A DNA stretch of 64,000 nucleotides from Apricaphanius iberus (GCA_028564705.1 JAPXFQ010000787.1:992001-1056000); one strand, 5' to 3'. Positions 11,597 through 24,214 are shown, counted from the first letter of the stretch. Numbers and translations: made by a program. The notes: generated from the sequence alone by a model not told the origin.

Positions 11597-12171
11597 GGCT
11601 ACGTCCACACTAAGCAGATAAGGTTATACGGGGAGTTAGACACCTAATGTTATCCACTCAACACGAGCATTTACGCCCCGTTTAAGGTCCCATGATTGCG
11701 CAATCCCATACCGACCTGTGCAAATACTGGGCATGGGCGAAAAGACGCAAGAAACACGCGTATAATTTACATGATGCCAGCGCCTACATAATATATACAA
11801 GAAGCCCTACAGCACAGTACATATCTGCTTGTCCCGTTAACCGAAGAGAACAATATCTGCTCAGAAGAAGAGAGAGTTTTTGGTGTGGACAGACGACGAG
11901 ATCGATTTATTACTCTTCGCTGTCGTCTTTGTCTGTAGTGTCGTATTGTTATTGACGCAGCATTCATTGACGCCACTTCCTTTCATTATCCGGGGAAGCT
12001 GTGCACAATAGCTCGTTTAGCCGTTGAATTAAGATTTACACGGCTCTCTTACCGGCTAATAGTTATCCGGCCACAGACCTTAAACGACGCCGGGTTAGTG
12101 TGGACGATAGGGGGGTGTAGACTAAATAATTATACGTTTAAGGCATTACCCGGCTTAGTGTGGACGTGGCC
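11597..12171. mobile_element. PIF/Harbinger-like MITE with GGCTACGTCCACACTAAGC ends
   Basis: The left end reads GGCTACGTCCACACTAAGC and the right end is its near-perfect inverse, GCTTAGTGTGGACGTGGCC. TTA stands directly outside both ends (11594-11596 and 12172-12174), which fits the 3-bp TWA target duplication of PIF/Harbinger transposons. A further inverted copy of the terminal motif (TTAGTGTGGACGAT) lies at about 12096-12109. There is no transposase, so the element is non-autonomous. Confidence 0.7.
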
Positions 12172-12420
12172 TTAGAAATAGCTTTGTAAGCCTTTCCTCT
12201 CTTGACTTTGCTTCCCTTGTTGAATTTCTTTCAATATTGACATGCATTTCAATTTTTTTAACCTTTTACCCTATTTTTTGCTGTCAAATATGTCTTATTT
12301 TATAGATTTCTTCAGTCCACAGGGCTTGTGTTGTTAAAAGATAATGTCTTTAAAAAATTTGGTAAATCATAGCTAATGTTTTATTTAACAAAGTGAGTAA
12401 TTATATTTTTGATGAGGCCT

Positions 12421-12575
12421 GGCTGGTTTGGATGGCTTTTTGTTACTATTAATTGATGAAATCATCAAGTGAAAAACTCTCTTATATTCATGCAGGTTGT
12501 AACTGTCTGAAGTTCAAATTCGTTTAATGTTAAAAACATCTAAGTGTGGTAATTAAGCAAAAACAGGAGAAACCC
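12421..12575 (+). mobile_element. Tc1-like transposon 3' remnant
   Basis: The order GGTTTGGATGGCTTTTT, TTGATGAAATCATCAA, TTCATGCAGGTTGTAACTGTCT and AACATCTAAGTGTGG matches the non-coding 3' part of Tc1-like elements. The same layout appears at 27810-27955. No transposase or terminal repeat is preserved. Confidence 0.5.
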
Positions 12576-12579
12576 GTAA

Positions 12580-14814
12580 ATACAGTATGTAAGGGAGAAA
12601 ATATATTTCACAGGACTCCCGGTCATTCTAATAAATTTTTAAACAACTGAGATGTTTCTAATTCTGCATGCAGTTTGTTTGCTTTTTCAGACAATTTTTC
12701 CTCATATTTACAGGTAAATATTAGGTTTTTAACTGGAATCTAATTTGAATTAGTACACTTGTTAAAGAAACAACACCATGGCATTTTCTACTGTGTTGTG
12801 TTTCCATACAAGTGTATGACTTCTTTTGATTTAGAAAATGACCACAAACAGCATTATATTAGTTACAGATGAGCGAGGAAGCTCCCCTAATGCTGTTATG
12901 ATCACTCCGAAGCGAGCGCCGCGACAGTCAAGCGGGCCGAAAAACCGACGCTCTGCCAATTGGCAAACGGTTAGAGGTCAAGTGAGAAATTACGAGCGTT
13001 TGCTTTGCAGGTGTTGGAAAAGCAGACAGCAGCAGGTGGTCCCATCACGTTGTCGTGCTCTACTGTTGCTTGTAGCAAGTCATGTGGAAAAGTGGAGAGG
13101 AGCACTTAGGGTTGTCTGTGCCTGATTAATAAGGACACAGAGAGGCAAATATGTGCACACAGTCACCGGGTAATGAGCCGCAAATGTGATTAGGTCTTTA
13201 CGTCGCACCTGCTTCCAATTGAGCCTAATGCTCAGCAACCCCATTCAGAAAAAAAAACACCCAAAAAACAGAAGTGTGCACACACTCCCAGCAATGAACA
13301 ATATCCGATGGTGTGTTAGCAGAGGGAGGAGGTGTACTCCATGTTTTCAGATCTTCTTGAAACTGTTGACAAGTGAACACTTGATTGCATTGTTGTAAAT
13401 TCTCCTTAGGCTTAAGGTACAGATGTTGGCTCCTTTTCTAACAGATGCTCGGTGAGTACAGTGTTGTGCAGCCAGCTCACAATGACGCATGCAAATACCT
13501 TTTTTTATTTTCTACTATTAAGCACTCAAGTAAAGGTTCAATATTTAATTATATATATATATATATAAAAATCACGAGGATGGCTCTACATGGAGTAATC
13601 AGGGATGGGGTTTCTAATGCTAATTATGCTCATTATTGAAAAGTAGGAAGTAAGGAAGGGGGAAAGGATGAAAAGGTATGAATGCATTAATGGGCAAAAA
13701 AAAAAAGGTACACCTTCCTAAATTCAATGCTGCACCTGGTTTTATACATGATGAAATAAACCCACTGAGCTCCTAGGAGTACACTGTCTCCCTTCTGGTG
13801 ATGAATATTACTGAAAAGCCTTAAAAAGACTCCTGATAAACCCTTCTTTTGACAGGTTACAGTTCTAACATAACCACCAAGTCCACCTCAAAACCCAACT
13901 TCAATTAGCCAGTTAAGGATTAGGACAAAACTTTAGAACTAAATATAGAAAAAGACCAGATGAATTGAGAAGATATAGATTTACAAGAAAGCCTAAGCTG
14001 GAAAAGCTCTGTGTGCTGTTTAAGGTTACATACTTTTCAAAACTTGAATTTTTGATGTTTTTTTCCTGTATTTTGTAACATTCTGGGGGTTTCCGTTCAA
14101 ACTGTTAACCTCTGTAGGTGCCACAAGTAATGAAACAGAACAACTCTAGGCCAGTTTCACTTAAATTATAGCTGATGGACTGACTTGGGGGGCGTTTTTT
14201 TACACCTTACATTTTTTAGTCTGTTTAAAACAAACTTTGGTTTGTTTGTGTAAATGTGAATACACCAGAAATTCTTAACAGTGAATTCTAAAGCTGCATA
14301 CACAATCAGACCTAGATCTGACATGGCTGCCATATGTTTGCTGCTAGCTAGAGCCAAACGTCATTCTCTTAATTCGACAAAGTTTGTGGTCTCTGGTTAC
14401 CAAAAAATCAACAAACACTATATTGTTTCTGAACATTTCATCTGATAAAGGAGTATTTGTACCTTTCAGAAACTGTTTATTCACCGTAGGCATGAAATCT
14501 CAAACATTATTAAGAATATTTTTACTGGTTGTTGTTTAAAAGCAGTTTTTTTGTAATATGGGGTTGAATTCTAAGGGGTTGAACATTTAGCTAGAGTAGC
14601 TATTAAGTCTGCATTAGCTAGTCTTTGAAGCAGCATATAGCACGAGAAAAACAAGAAATTAATGAATTTTTTTCAACACAGTCATTAGCTTTGTCAAAAA
14701 CAATCACATTTATAATTTTTGCTTAAGGGTGATGAAATCCTGAGCTTGACTACGTCAGTTTGTTGATGAAAACAATAAAAAAAGAGGTCAGAATGTATGT
14801 GAACACTTACCTCC
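12580..14814. other. Unassigned sequence
   Basis: 12.84-13.2 kb has higher GC and no repeat signature, so it could be conserved non-coding DNA. An AT dinucleotide run lies at 13550-13567 and an A run near 13687. No coding or RNA gene is supported. Confidence 0.4.
13550..13567. repeat. (AT)n microsatellite
   Basis: It is a short uninterrupted AT dinucleotide run. Confidence 0.8.
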
Positions 14815-14822
14815 CTTTACTG

Positions 14823-15756
14823 CACGTGTCAAACCCAAGGTCTGAGTTCCAAATCCAGCCCGCCATAGCACTTTACGTGGCCCTAAACTCTATAGAGCCA
14901 CATAAATAGAACCTTTAAAGGTCGAATATGAACACAATAGCGACATCTAGTTTATCTAGGTTGTAGTTACAACAATAAAACGTTCCAATCATTCGGTTGC
15001 CTGGTTCCCTGGCGATACACCCAGTGACCAGTCTGAACTGTGTCCAGTGAGGAAAGTATCCTAAAGAAATTTAACCGACTGCTAACGTTAGCCAAGTTAG
15101 CAGGTGAGTTAGCTTACCGATCCATGAGGAAAGTTGCAGTTTCCGGGTGTGTTCAATGCCATAGAAATGTATTATGTGGGTCCATCTAGTGTAGGCTTCA
15201 CCTAAAACTACTCTAGTTTCTGTTCTCACACCTCTTCTGAGATGGATAACGATATCTCCGGGGCTCTGAATCCGCTGCTTTGACATTTTTCCCATATTGT
15301 TGGAACATAGACACCATATCTGGCAACTCACAATGGTGGCCGCTACTGCCTGGTACATGTAAACAGGAAGTCATTGTTGTGCCCAGTAAAATGTACATTT
15401 TTAAAATTTGAATTCAAATATAGTCTTTTAAGGAAATGTACTTTCATTCTGCACCTCTCTGAAAGCCTGACGGTGGTATTTTTTTAATGAAAATGTTCCA
15501 TATTCAACCTTTAAGTTTAATTTATGTGCACCTCAATACGTTTTTACCAGTCAAATCAAATCAGTGTTTATTTGAATAGTCCTAAATCACATCGTTTAAT
15601 TTTAAGAAATACTTTTAGAAATACTTGAATAAGAAGTTCATATTTTTTAATTATGTAAATATAGTGTTACCAGTACTTTTTTTTTATGATAACCAGCCCT
15701 TTAAGGAAATTTTGAGCTTGATGTGGCCCAAAATGAAAATGAGACTGACACCCCGG
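14823..15756. mobile_element. hAT-type non-autonomous element with nested insertion
   Basis: The left end begins CACGTGTCAAACCCAAGG, and the right end reads TGAGACTGACACCCCGG, imperfect inverted termini of the hAT kind. The 8-base sequence CTTTACTG flanks both ends exactly (14815-14822 and 15757-15764), which is the duplication length of hAT transposons. The text CTTTACGTGGCCC near the left and GATGTGGCCCAAAATGAAAA near the right is familiar from fish hAT MITEs. No transposase remains. A second element (14919-15510) sits inside it, so the original unit was about 340 bases. Confidence 0.8.
14919..15510. mobile_element. TTAA-flanked MITE nested in a hAT element
   Basis: The ends AGGTCGAATATGAACA (left) and TGTTCCATATTCAACCT (right) are inverted repeats, and TTAA stands outside both (14915-14918 and 15511-15514). 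A TTAA target is used by piggyBac and Kolobok transposons, and I cannot choose between them. There is no transposase frame. Short minus-strand frames inside it have no domain support. Confidence 0.7.
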
Positions 15757-15764
15757 CTTTACTG

Positions 15765-16182
15765 TATGAGCAGGAAAAAACGAGGGTGATTTCAATTCTT
15801 GGGGGCTAAGAAAGTTTAACTAAATAATGAGTTTTAAAAAGGGGGAGGTTTTATGTTGTTTTGGGGTTGAACAAAACTGAGGGACATGATTAAGTTGTGC
15901 TATTTTATATATACATTTTTTTTTTCCTGTTTCTAAAGAAGACAGGAAAATAATAACATTACCAGAAAAAAACAACTTCTGGTTACTGTCTTGTGTCATG
16001 ACTGTCAAGTATATTTAATTCACAGAAAAAAAAACACTTCGTTATATGGAGACATGCTTAAAACATCTGGTTCTTGTTTAAAATATATTTTGTGATTTAC
16101 ATTAATCAAACATCTTCGTGGTAAACCAGTTGGACACAACATTGACCAATTTTAGAGAATCACCCAGTAGCCCAACCAAACT
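15765..16182. other. Unassigned AT-rich sequence
   Basis: I see only AT-rich sequence with A and T runs between the hAT element and the long-TIR MITE, with no gene. Confidence 0.5.
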
Positions 16183-16556
16183 ACACTCAACAAAAATATA
16201 AACGCTACACCTTTGTTTCTGCTCCCATTTTTCATGAGATGGACTTAAAGATCTAAAATTCATTCCAGATACACAATATGACCATTTCTCTCAAACGTTG
16301 TTCACAAATCAGTATAGATGTGTGATAGAGAGCACTTCTGCTTTGCTGAGATAATCCATCCCACCTCACAGGTGTGCCACATCAAGATGCTGATCTGACA
16401 TCAAGATTAGTGCACAGGTTTACCTTATACTGCCCACAATAATAGGCCAATAATAGGTAATATTGTGTATCTGGAATAAATTTTAGATCTTTAAGTCCAT
16501 CTCATGAAAAATGGGAGCAGAAACAAAGGTGTGGCGTTTATATTTTTGTTGAGTGT
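16183..16556. mobile_element. MITE with 97-bp near-perfect terminal inverted repeats
   Basis: The arms at 16183-16279 and 16460-16556 are 97 bases each and, by direct comparison, differ at two positions. They begin ACACTCAACAAAAATATAAA. The central 180 bases are unique and have no transposase. I recognise these termini as a widespread vertebrate DNA transposon family but do not assign a superfamily. No clear target-site duplication is visible. The near identity of the arms suggests recent mobility or recent repair between arms. Confidence 0.8.
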
Positions 16557-17890
16557 CCTGTTAGCGAACCCATGTTAACTTTTATATTACATAAACATGA
16601 TCAATCAAAAATAGTTGTGTAGTGGTGATAAACTGTTTTCATCAACATTCCAATATTTCCAAGCAGATAAATAGACATACGAGCAGGTAACCCTATAACA
16701 CCAAACTTATTTGACACTTTTTTTTCCCTAAAGCTAACTCTTTAGTAAAGTTAGAATACTTTCCTCCAAAACGTACCGTACTGAGTGATAAATACTGTCT
16801 AAATTTGTATTTTATTCTAATCATGCATATAAAATGAAACTTACTGTTTTGGTCCATAAACACAAAACCCTAATGCGTTAATTATGACTGAAGGAATGAT
16901 GCGTTCTATTAGAAGGATTTTAACATACTGCATTAATTCATAACACATCACACAAAAATGCCACATATGGGTTTATAATTTCAGGGTGGTACAAAACAAC
17001 GAATACAATTTAGTCAAAACACACGTGGCGACGTTTGGAGAAAATGTTGAAAGGATTTTAGGATCATAATCTATATTATAATACTTATTGGGCAAAAAAT
17101 ATGAGAAAGGATTTGTAGTTGTGTGATAAATCGTGTTAAACATTTACTGTTATAGAAGCTTTCAGACACAGCATTAGGAAAGTGGAAAAAGTCTGTCATC
17201 TCTTTTGGAGCTAATAACTGCTTTGCTTTCTTATCACTGGCGTGTGGCATTTTTCCAAATGTTATATAATAACCTTTCTCTCTGACGTTAGAACATTTCC
17301 TTTGACTCCACCTGTCTCTAAAGTCCTTCTCTGAAACCTCTATTCAGGTGGGATGAGGACACACTTCGAGGACAACATAGTCATTCACTCTCCAGCGGAG
17401 ATTCACATTTGAGGAGGCGAGTTGCAAATAACGAGATTGGACATGAATATAAAATGCTTTCACCGCTTTTCTAACATTTTTTTGCTCTGCTTTGAGGTGT
17501 GATGTTTTACTCCATTTTAATAGCGAGGTTATGCAGTTTGAGGACACTTACATTTTAGTGCAACCTGGACATTATTTACTCACTCAGACAATTTTGCTGC
17601 GACTTGAAGTCCTTTGCAAGATATTTAGATCCATCCAGGATCAGTGTTTATACATATAATGGGAGTTAGCGCTAGGCGGCATAACGAAAATTTACAGATA
17701 CAGAAATTTATGACTGTTACCAACGTCATTTTACCCGTGCTGGTAAATTCAGTATGTAAAAAAATAAATAAAAATGTTTTAGTTTAGTGGTACTCTCGCC
17801 CCTTTAAGAAATGAGCGTTGCCCTGAGTCACGTAACTATGCACAGTCATATGATAAAGGAGGAAAGCGTTGCTAACCGAGCAGCTGTGTA
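16557..17890. other. Unassigned AT-rich sequence
   Basis: There is no supported gene or RNA. Short frames (for example 17344-17547 minus) lack recognisable domains. Confidence 0.45.
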
Positions 17891-17899
17891 GATATATTT

Positions 17900-19025
17900 A
17901 GCAAGAGTTTAAACTCGTCTACCAATTGTTTATTTCAGAAAAATACGAGAAATAAAGGGACTTTTTTTGGTTTTATTGGATACTTAGACTCTAACGTGGA
18001 GCACGTATGTTTGTTACTGCAGCAACAGAGTTGCTGCCGAACCAGATTTTTTTTAACCAACGACCAGGTTCTACTCAGGCGGAGCAGATATTAACTAGAG
18101 TTGAGCCGGATACTCGGCTGGAACGAGTATCCTGTACGTTTAAAGCACTTTTGTCGAGTACAAGTATCATACGAGTAAGTACAGTCAATATACGTGCTCG
18201 GATTGAATAAAAATTCTCATTGGGTAGCTGACTGTGTCTGCGTTCTGCTGGAGTCACCACTCTCCCAAATTTCTCCTGATATCTGATGGCGTTGCTTTTC
18301 ATAAACACTCCCTGTTTCTTAAAAAATGTTACATTTGCATTTTGTCAAGGAAGGTGCTATGAGGTACAGTTTCCTCATTCCAGTGATGAAAAATCATCAA
18401 CTGTAGCGATGTTCGCCGTTTCGAATTCAAAATAGGTCACCTACGTGATTCATACATGAGAAAAACAATCAGCTGTAATTAGTGACGCGCAACAGCAGCT
18501 AGCCGCAAGTTTTTAGAACAGTCTTTATGTGACTGACAGAAACTGCAGTTTCTAATTTGATTCATTTCATAAAATAAATAGAGGTAGTTATGGTACAAAA
18601 TTATATGACAAATCAATTAGCTACACACATCTGGTGTGGATATAAAAAAAATAAATAAATAAAATAAAATAATACAAAAATCACATAGATAAAAAAATAA
18701 AGTTAAAAAATGAAAGGTATGTTTAATGAAAACTTGTTAATTACAATTTACTTCATAATTTTAACCACGAGTATTGTATTCATTATTGCAAAACTTGTTC
18801 TGTATATTGTTTGTTTGTTATCAAAACCATTGATCAATGCTGATGTTATGTAAATAGTTTTCTGATCAGCAATAAATATAACAATTTCTGATCAACCCAT
18901 ATCAATTGCGCACTTAAAAACACATACCGGTGAAAGCAACGCCCATTTCAACATAACCCCACCCACTTCCGGATTAGGTCCCGCCCCGCCCAGGCCAGAT
19001 AATGCTGTACTCGCTCATCCCTAAT
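17900..19025. repeat. Probable DNA-transposon-derived repeat
   Basis: 18050-18200 carries runs of ACTCG/CGAGT words (GATACTCGGCTGGAACGAGT), and the stretch ends with GTACTCGCTCATCCCTAATA at 19007-19026. The inverse of that ending is a terminal sequence I associate with fish non-autonomous DNA elements. The left end cannot be fixed, and no duplication was found. Confidence 0.35.
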
Positions 19026-19435
19026 ATTAACCCCTCTGAGTTGCTGTTGTTTTTGATACTTTGCTTGAAGCCGACACCTACCTATTACCTATTGTTCTCC
19101 GATGTAAAATATTTTCTGTCTAAAATAAACAACCGTACACCAAAATCACAGATTTCACTAAGCCCCTGTTCACTTCCTCACCTCATCTGGTCTGTGTGAT
19201 CACTTCTGAGTTTAAACTAGACTCTGAGAAATACAGGATGGAGTGGGAATCAAACACTGAATTAAAAGGTTGTTTGAAGCCTTTCAATAGCAAGAAGCTA
19301 GCATATTTTAAGGAACATTAAGCGAATTTGGCCACTACCAGACATTAAACACAGAAAAGGACACGAGTAAAAGAAAAGAAAAGAACGGGTGATGTGGTTA
19401 TTGCTATCGTCCACTTGCCATTATCGAGGTGAAAT

Positions 19436-19486
19436 GCTCAATATACCGCGATATTAATTTTAGCCCATATCGCCCAGCCCTAATGG
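19436..19486. mobile_element. Isolated MITE end (ATATCGCCCAGCCCTA)
   Basis: The sequence ACCGCGATATT...CATATCGCCCAGCCCTA reads like the terminal part of a fish hAT-type MITE. No partner end was found nearby, so it is a solo terminus. Confidence 0.35.
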
Positions 19487-19543
19487 GAGTTGTTGGGGCA
19501 CACAAAGTGAGACTTTAATGGAGGCACTATCTGCCACAGAATC

Positions 19544-19846
19544 CTACATGTCACCAATTGTTTTTCATGAATCTCTATCACTATTCCTCCGTAAGTTCGG
19601 AGCATCTCAGAGGTGCTTTCTTGCCGTTTTACAGGTGTTTATTCCAACTTACACCAACCGCCGATTTCAATTATGTCACTTCTGTGCACCATTACAGTTG
19701 TGATCCCCGTCTAATTGACCACTGTCGTAAATTGGAATAAACGCCTGTAAAGCACCAAGAATAGAAAAACAAAGAACATCCGAGATGCTCCAATCACACA
19801 GGGAAATAGTGCTACCGATTCATAATAAAACACTGATGACATGAAG
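19544..19846. repeat. Fold-back (long inverted repeat) element
   Basis: The left arm (19544-19653) and the inverse of the right arm (19724-19846) share GGAGCATCTC, TTTACAGGTGTTTATTCCAA (one mismatch) and TACATGTCA-type ends with a few indels. The loop is about 70 bases. It fits a palindromic MITE or fold-back element. No target-site duplication was identified, and there is no coding sequence. Confidence 0.65.
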
Positions 19847-19849
19847 GAC

Positions 19850-21590
19850 TCTTGAGCCAAATAAAGCCTTCTTTAAAGGCTTCCCCAACAACTTCCATTA
19901 TATGGAAATATACTGACAACGAATAGATGAACACATCTGCTAAAGGTCTTAAAGTCACACCAAAATTGTCTAGCTGAGTGTATGAACGTACTGCATGCTA
20001 CAAATAAGGTCCAAACAAACAGTAAATGTCCTTTACTTTTCCAGAGTTTCTGAATTTTTTCCAACTCTAAATAACTCTGTAAACAACCTGTGAGTTTTAG
20101 AGTGTTTTGTTTTTAGAACAACTTACATTTTGACTTTTTCCCTTTGTGCAATCAAATCTGAATATCAGTTGGCCACGAAGAACTGGTCATTACAGACAAT
20201 TACATCAGCAGGACCGCAAAGTTTGAGCAGCGTTTCTTCAGCCAGCTGTAATGGACATCTGAGCCGTGGCAACAGTCCCGCCGTCTTTTTCCTCCTGTTG
20301 CTTAGCTCTAACCTCGTTCCAGTGCTGCTCACGCCACAAATGCAAATTAAAAGGTAATGTCCTCTCTGCTGGACAATCAAGGCTACTCATGACCAAACAA
20401 TTTTTACTCCACGCAAACCAAAAAGGAATATGTATTTTTTTTGGTCACAGTTGGATGCAAAGTGAGCGATTTGTGCCTATGATCAACCTTCAGTATTCTT
20501 TCCTTTTTTTAATCACTCAGTTAGCCATGAGTAGAACTGCTACGCGTGGAGCTGCTGGGTGCTGAATCTTTAAGTAACTGGAGTTCAACCTCATATATAT
20601 TTCATGTCATCTACCACTAGCCAATGTCAGGACTCAATAATAGATGAAAGCTTTCAGAGTTATTATACTCTTCATATCTGCTAACACGTCTCCATCAGCA
20701 TCATATAAACACCTACCCTTCAGTATGAGTTTGTCCTTTTTCTTCTGTTGGCTTAATTTTGGGGGTGAACACACACAAAAACCGTGTTAATGAACCAGCT
20801 TTAATGTTTGCTGCTGTTTCTTTTTTGTTTGTTTTTATGTTTTCCCCCCCTTCAGTGTGCCTCAGTCATACAGGTCCAATAAACACACCTTTATTGAGTT
20901 ATAGCTGTGTTCAGACCTGGGGCGGGTTCATCGAACCAGCTGAACCCAGGAGCTGCGAGAGTCTGTGTGTGTTTTCTTCTCACCAAGAGTTCAGTATTAA
21001 CACAGAATATCTGGTGCTGTTCAGATTCTGTTTAAGGAAAAAAGAAAGACAATTACAGATGTTCTGTCGTCTAGTTTAATTATATGATAATTTGATTATA
21101 GTTTGCCTGCTTTATATATCATGAGTGGAACAGGAAACTAAAAGCCAGATGGAGAGCAGGAATATGCGCAGACAGGCTTATGTTCAACTCATAAAAGAAA
21201 TCAAGGATTAAACAGAACAGTGTCGATCCATATGGCCGTTATGTTGTTTGTCAGGTTTTCCATATGGACAGGTACTGCATGCTGATGGAATTAAGCATTT
21301 TGACAGTTTATTGGTAATACGTCAGAGCAAGAATATTCAAGTGACAATGTAATTGAAAACAATAGCTGTTTGGTGCAGACAATGAAGAGGAAAAGCAAAG
21401 GTGCTTTCGTAGGTAGCTCCTACAACAATGTGAGTTTTAAGGACGGTATATGATCGGCCTGAACTATTAACAGTATGGCTTTCTATCCACTCTCACAGAA
21501 CCCAGGATAACCGGGTCAGGTTTGATCAATTGGTTGATCATAAACCTGACTAAAATCCTACAAAATCCTTCATTTTGTGCAGATGTATCA
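19850..21590. other. Unassigned sequence
   Basis: I see no mobile element signature or supported exon. Several overlapping short frames at 20130-20565 and 20759-21079 occur on both strands without domains. Confidence 0.45.
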
Positions 21591-21592
21591 AC

Positions 21593-21628
<36 letters not shown>

Positions 21629-21630
21629 CA
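21591..21630. repeat. (AGAT)n(GA)n compound microsatellite
   Basis: Four AGAT-type units are followed by an uninterrupted GA run. Confidence 0.85.
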
Positions 21631-22044
21631 CGGGAATCAATTGTTGCTCCCGTCCCGATCCCAAAAAAATACTCCCGTCACGTGACAGCCCCCCCCCCCC
21701 ATAATCTTGTCCCGAAAAAATCCAGAGAGAAACACTTCTGACCCGAATCCCGTAGATTATTAATTTACCTCCTATGGCGCTCGCTCCCCCCGCCCCCCCC
21801 CTTAAACCATAGCCTAGCACAGTATCAAAGATCATCTATTTAGCTTTATGCGCCATCTTTAACCATATCCTGCATTCTCGTTTGGCCACCTGACCACGTC
21901 ATGACCAAACTATTAAGATACACGCATTTTCCGTCGGATATCATGCTTACCAGTTTATCCAGGTGGTGTAGCAGTTTCAGTTCTGGTGTGTGCAGTGTAG
22001 TAGACCCGATGGAATTCGGGAATCCCGAAAAATTTTCACCCTGA
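21631..22044. repeat. Possible hAT-like fragment between microsatellites
   Basis: Repeated words CGGGAAT, CCCGTCCCGATCC and GGGAATCCCGAAAA at the two sides suggest a decayed DNA element whose ends have been replaced by microsatellites. C runs of 9-10 bases are present at about 21691 and 21789. The assignment is weak. Confidence 0.3.
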
Positions 22045-22068
22045 GATGGATGGATGGATGGATGGATG

Positions 22069-22102
<34 letters not shown>
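22045..22102. repeat. (GGAT)n(AGAC)n compound microsatellite
   Basis: Six GGAT units pass directly into about seven AGAC units. Confidence 0.85.
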
Positions 22103-23175
22103 TGTTAAACATATTTAGCCATCACAGTTAGAGACGTCTGAGTGACCTTGACAAATGAGTGGATAAAATGTTGTTTCAGATTGTATGTTATTAATCTTGA
22201 CAACAAAATCAACCTAAAATTAATTCATTTCAGCATCTTTCTTTCCTCTAAATCTTTCTAAGCAACACTGCTGTTCATTTTAATGTTAACTTTATCTCAC
22301 TTGATGGCAAATATCAAGGTATGTATATGAGTATTTATTTCTTGAAGCATCCATGCTACAATTATGTAAAATATCTCTTGTAGCTCCGAAACCGCCTGGA
22401 CAGTTGTCCGAAGAAAAGTCACCAAGGAAAAGTCAATGAAGATTGAAAGTCCTTGGTTAATTATATGCTTGCGGCATTTAAACTTGCTTGTAAAAGCCCT
22501 GAAGCTGCTGGGATAAAAAAAAATGAAATGAAAAGACTTGACTTACTCTGACATTACCTTTCCATCACCCATGCAGCCTCCTTGACAAACAGCGGTTCAT
22601 GTCCATGTGTGACTGGCAGCTGCTGTGAAGAAATTGGCTGCCACTGGAGCCAAATGCTACACAAATAAAGGCAGCCTGGTAGCTACAGCACAAACCGGCC
22701 ACCTAACATCTGAGGCAGCTTTAAGCTCCGTCAGATACTTTCTGCTTTTAATTCAGGCAAGGATTTCTTGAAGAGATGCAGCTTATCTGTGGAATAGCAA
22801 AAAGGAAACATATTTGTTGGATGTTTCTTTTATAATGCAGCTTTGTTTCACACAAACCAAACAGCAAACTAATCAGCGGTTGGCCCAGCAGGATGGTCCA
22901 AGTCAGCGGGTTATATCACATGGCATGCAGAATAATAGTGACTGCAGAGTTTCCAGCTTACCTGCAAACCACCAGTGCCTGCCAGGGTGACAGATGGTTT
23001 ACTCAAGGTTATTCAAAACTCTATTCCTGACTTCTCCACATTATATTTTTTTTTTCCAGTAACAATTCAAGGTTGACAGGTTTAGATAGGGTGTTGTTTC
23101 TCCTTCTGGTGAGAAGCTGAATAAAGACAACACGTTTGAATTAGAAGGTATTCAAACTGAAAGGAATCGTTCTTT
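22103..23175. other. Unassigned sequence, possibly conserved non-coding
   Basis: 22540-22990 is free of repeat signatures and has balanced composition with no open frame of note. It could be regulatory or conserved non-coding DNA, but nothing in the sequence alone proves this. Confidence 0.3.
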
Positions 23176-23452
23176 CATCCATCCATCCATTATTTAAACC
23201 CTCTTATAGTGGCAGGGTCATGGGGAGTTGGTGCCTGTATCCAGTAGACATTTGGCGAGAGGCAGGTTACACCCCGAACAGGTCACCAGTCCAGACAGCT
23301 GTCAGTATAAGGGCTATTTAAAGTAACAAATAAACCTCAAAGGCAATTCTTAGAATGTGGAAGGAAGATGAAGTACATGCAAATTCCATACAGAAAAAAG
23401 GCTGAGATTTGAACCCAGCCCTTGCTACAATTCAATAGTCCTATGCACTACC
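23176..23452 (-). mobile_element. tRNA-derived SINE with Rex3-type tail, diverged copy
   Basis: On the minus strand it starts near 23452, has a weak B box GGTTCAAATCT at 23415-23405, and ends in ATGG units (seen as CATCCATCCATCCAT at 23176). It aligns in layout with the complete copy at 53386-53758: the same GGGTTC, CATGT and GGTGTAA order. It is heavily mutated, so the A box is not convincing. Confidence 0.6.
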
Positions 23453-23991
23453 ATGCAATTTTAAACAAAAGAATCTAAAAGGTATTTGTATTCAGCACCC
23501 TTTATTCCCATCAACCAAAATCAAGTCTAGTAAAACCAACTGCCTAAATAGGACTCCTAGAACGGTGGTTTCCAGAAATGGGCTAGGGAACCTCCTACAG
23601 GATCAGAGGTCGGCAAGTTAAGATCATCTTTGGAAAAAATAAACACAAACCCATACACCCCTTACATTTCCAGGCATTTTTACTCCAAATGCTTTTAAAA
23701 AAACATGATTATACCAATGGAAGTTATGATAAAAGGTTTGTGAATAATAGACGCATCTGAGAGAAATTGTGAAGTTTTTCAACTGTAGGTTCTGTTGGAT
23801 TGTGGAAAGAAAATTGTATGGTACACTATTTTATTACATTGCATCTATATGGCTTTAAAAAAATAGACTTTTTGATCAAGATCACTCTTATGTCAATGAT
23901 ACAAATGTTGGAACGGTGAATTGAACATTATTTTGCATATCTCAGCAGTTTGACAAATACGTTAACTTTGTTATGATTGTATCCTCTATTG

Positions 23992-24214
23992 CAGGGGTGC
24001 CCAAACTCTGCCCTCAAGGGCCGCTATCTAGCAACTTTTACTTCTTGCCCTGGTTCATAGCACCCGAATCAAACGATGGCTCATTTGCAGGCCTCTGCAG
24101 AACTTTGCCATGCTGAGGAGATAATTGGAACATTTAAACCAGCTGTGTTGGAGCAGAGACACATCCAGCACTGGCAGAATGCCGGCCCTTGAGGACTGGA
24201 GCTGGACACCCCGG
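23992..24214. mobile_element. hAT-type MITE with perfect 8-bp duplication
   Basis: The left end is CAGGGGTGCCCAAACTCTGC. The right end, read from the opposite strand, is CCGGGGTGTCCAGCTCCAGT, continuing with CCTCAAGGGCCG in both arms. CTCTATTG flanks it on both sides (23984-23991 and 24215-24222). The length of 223 bases, the CAGGGGTG-type termini and the 8-base duplication fit a non-autonomous hAT element. Confidence 0.85.
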
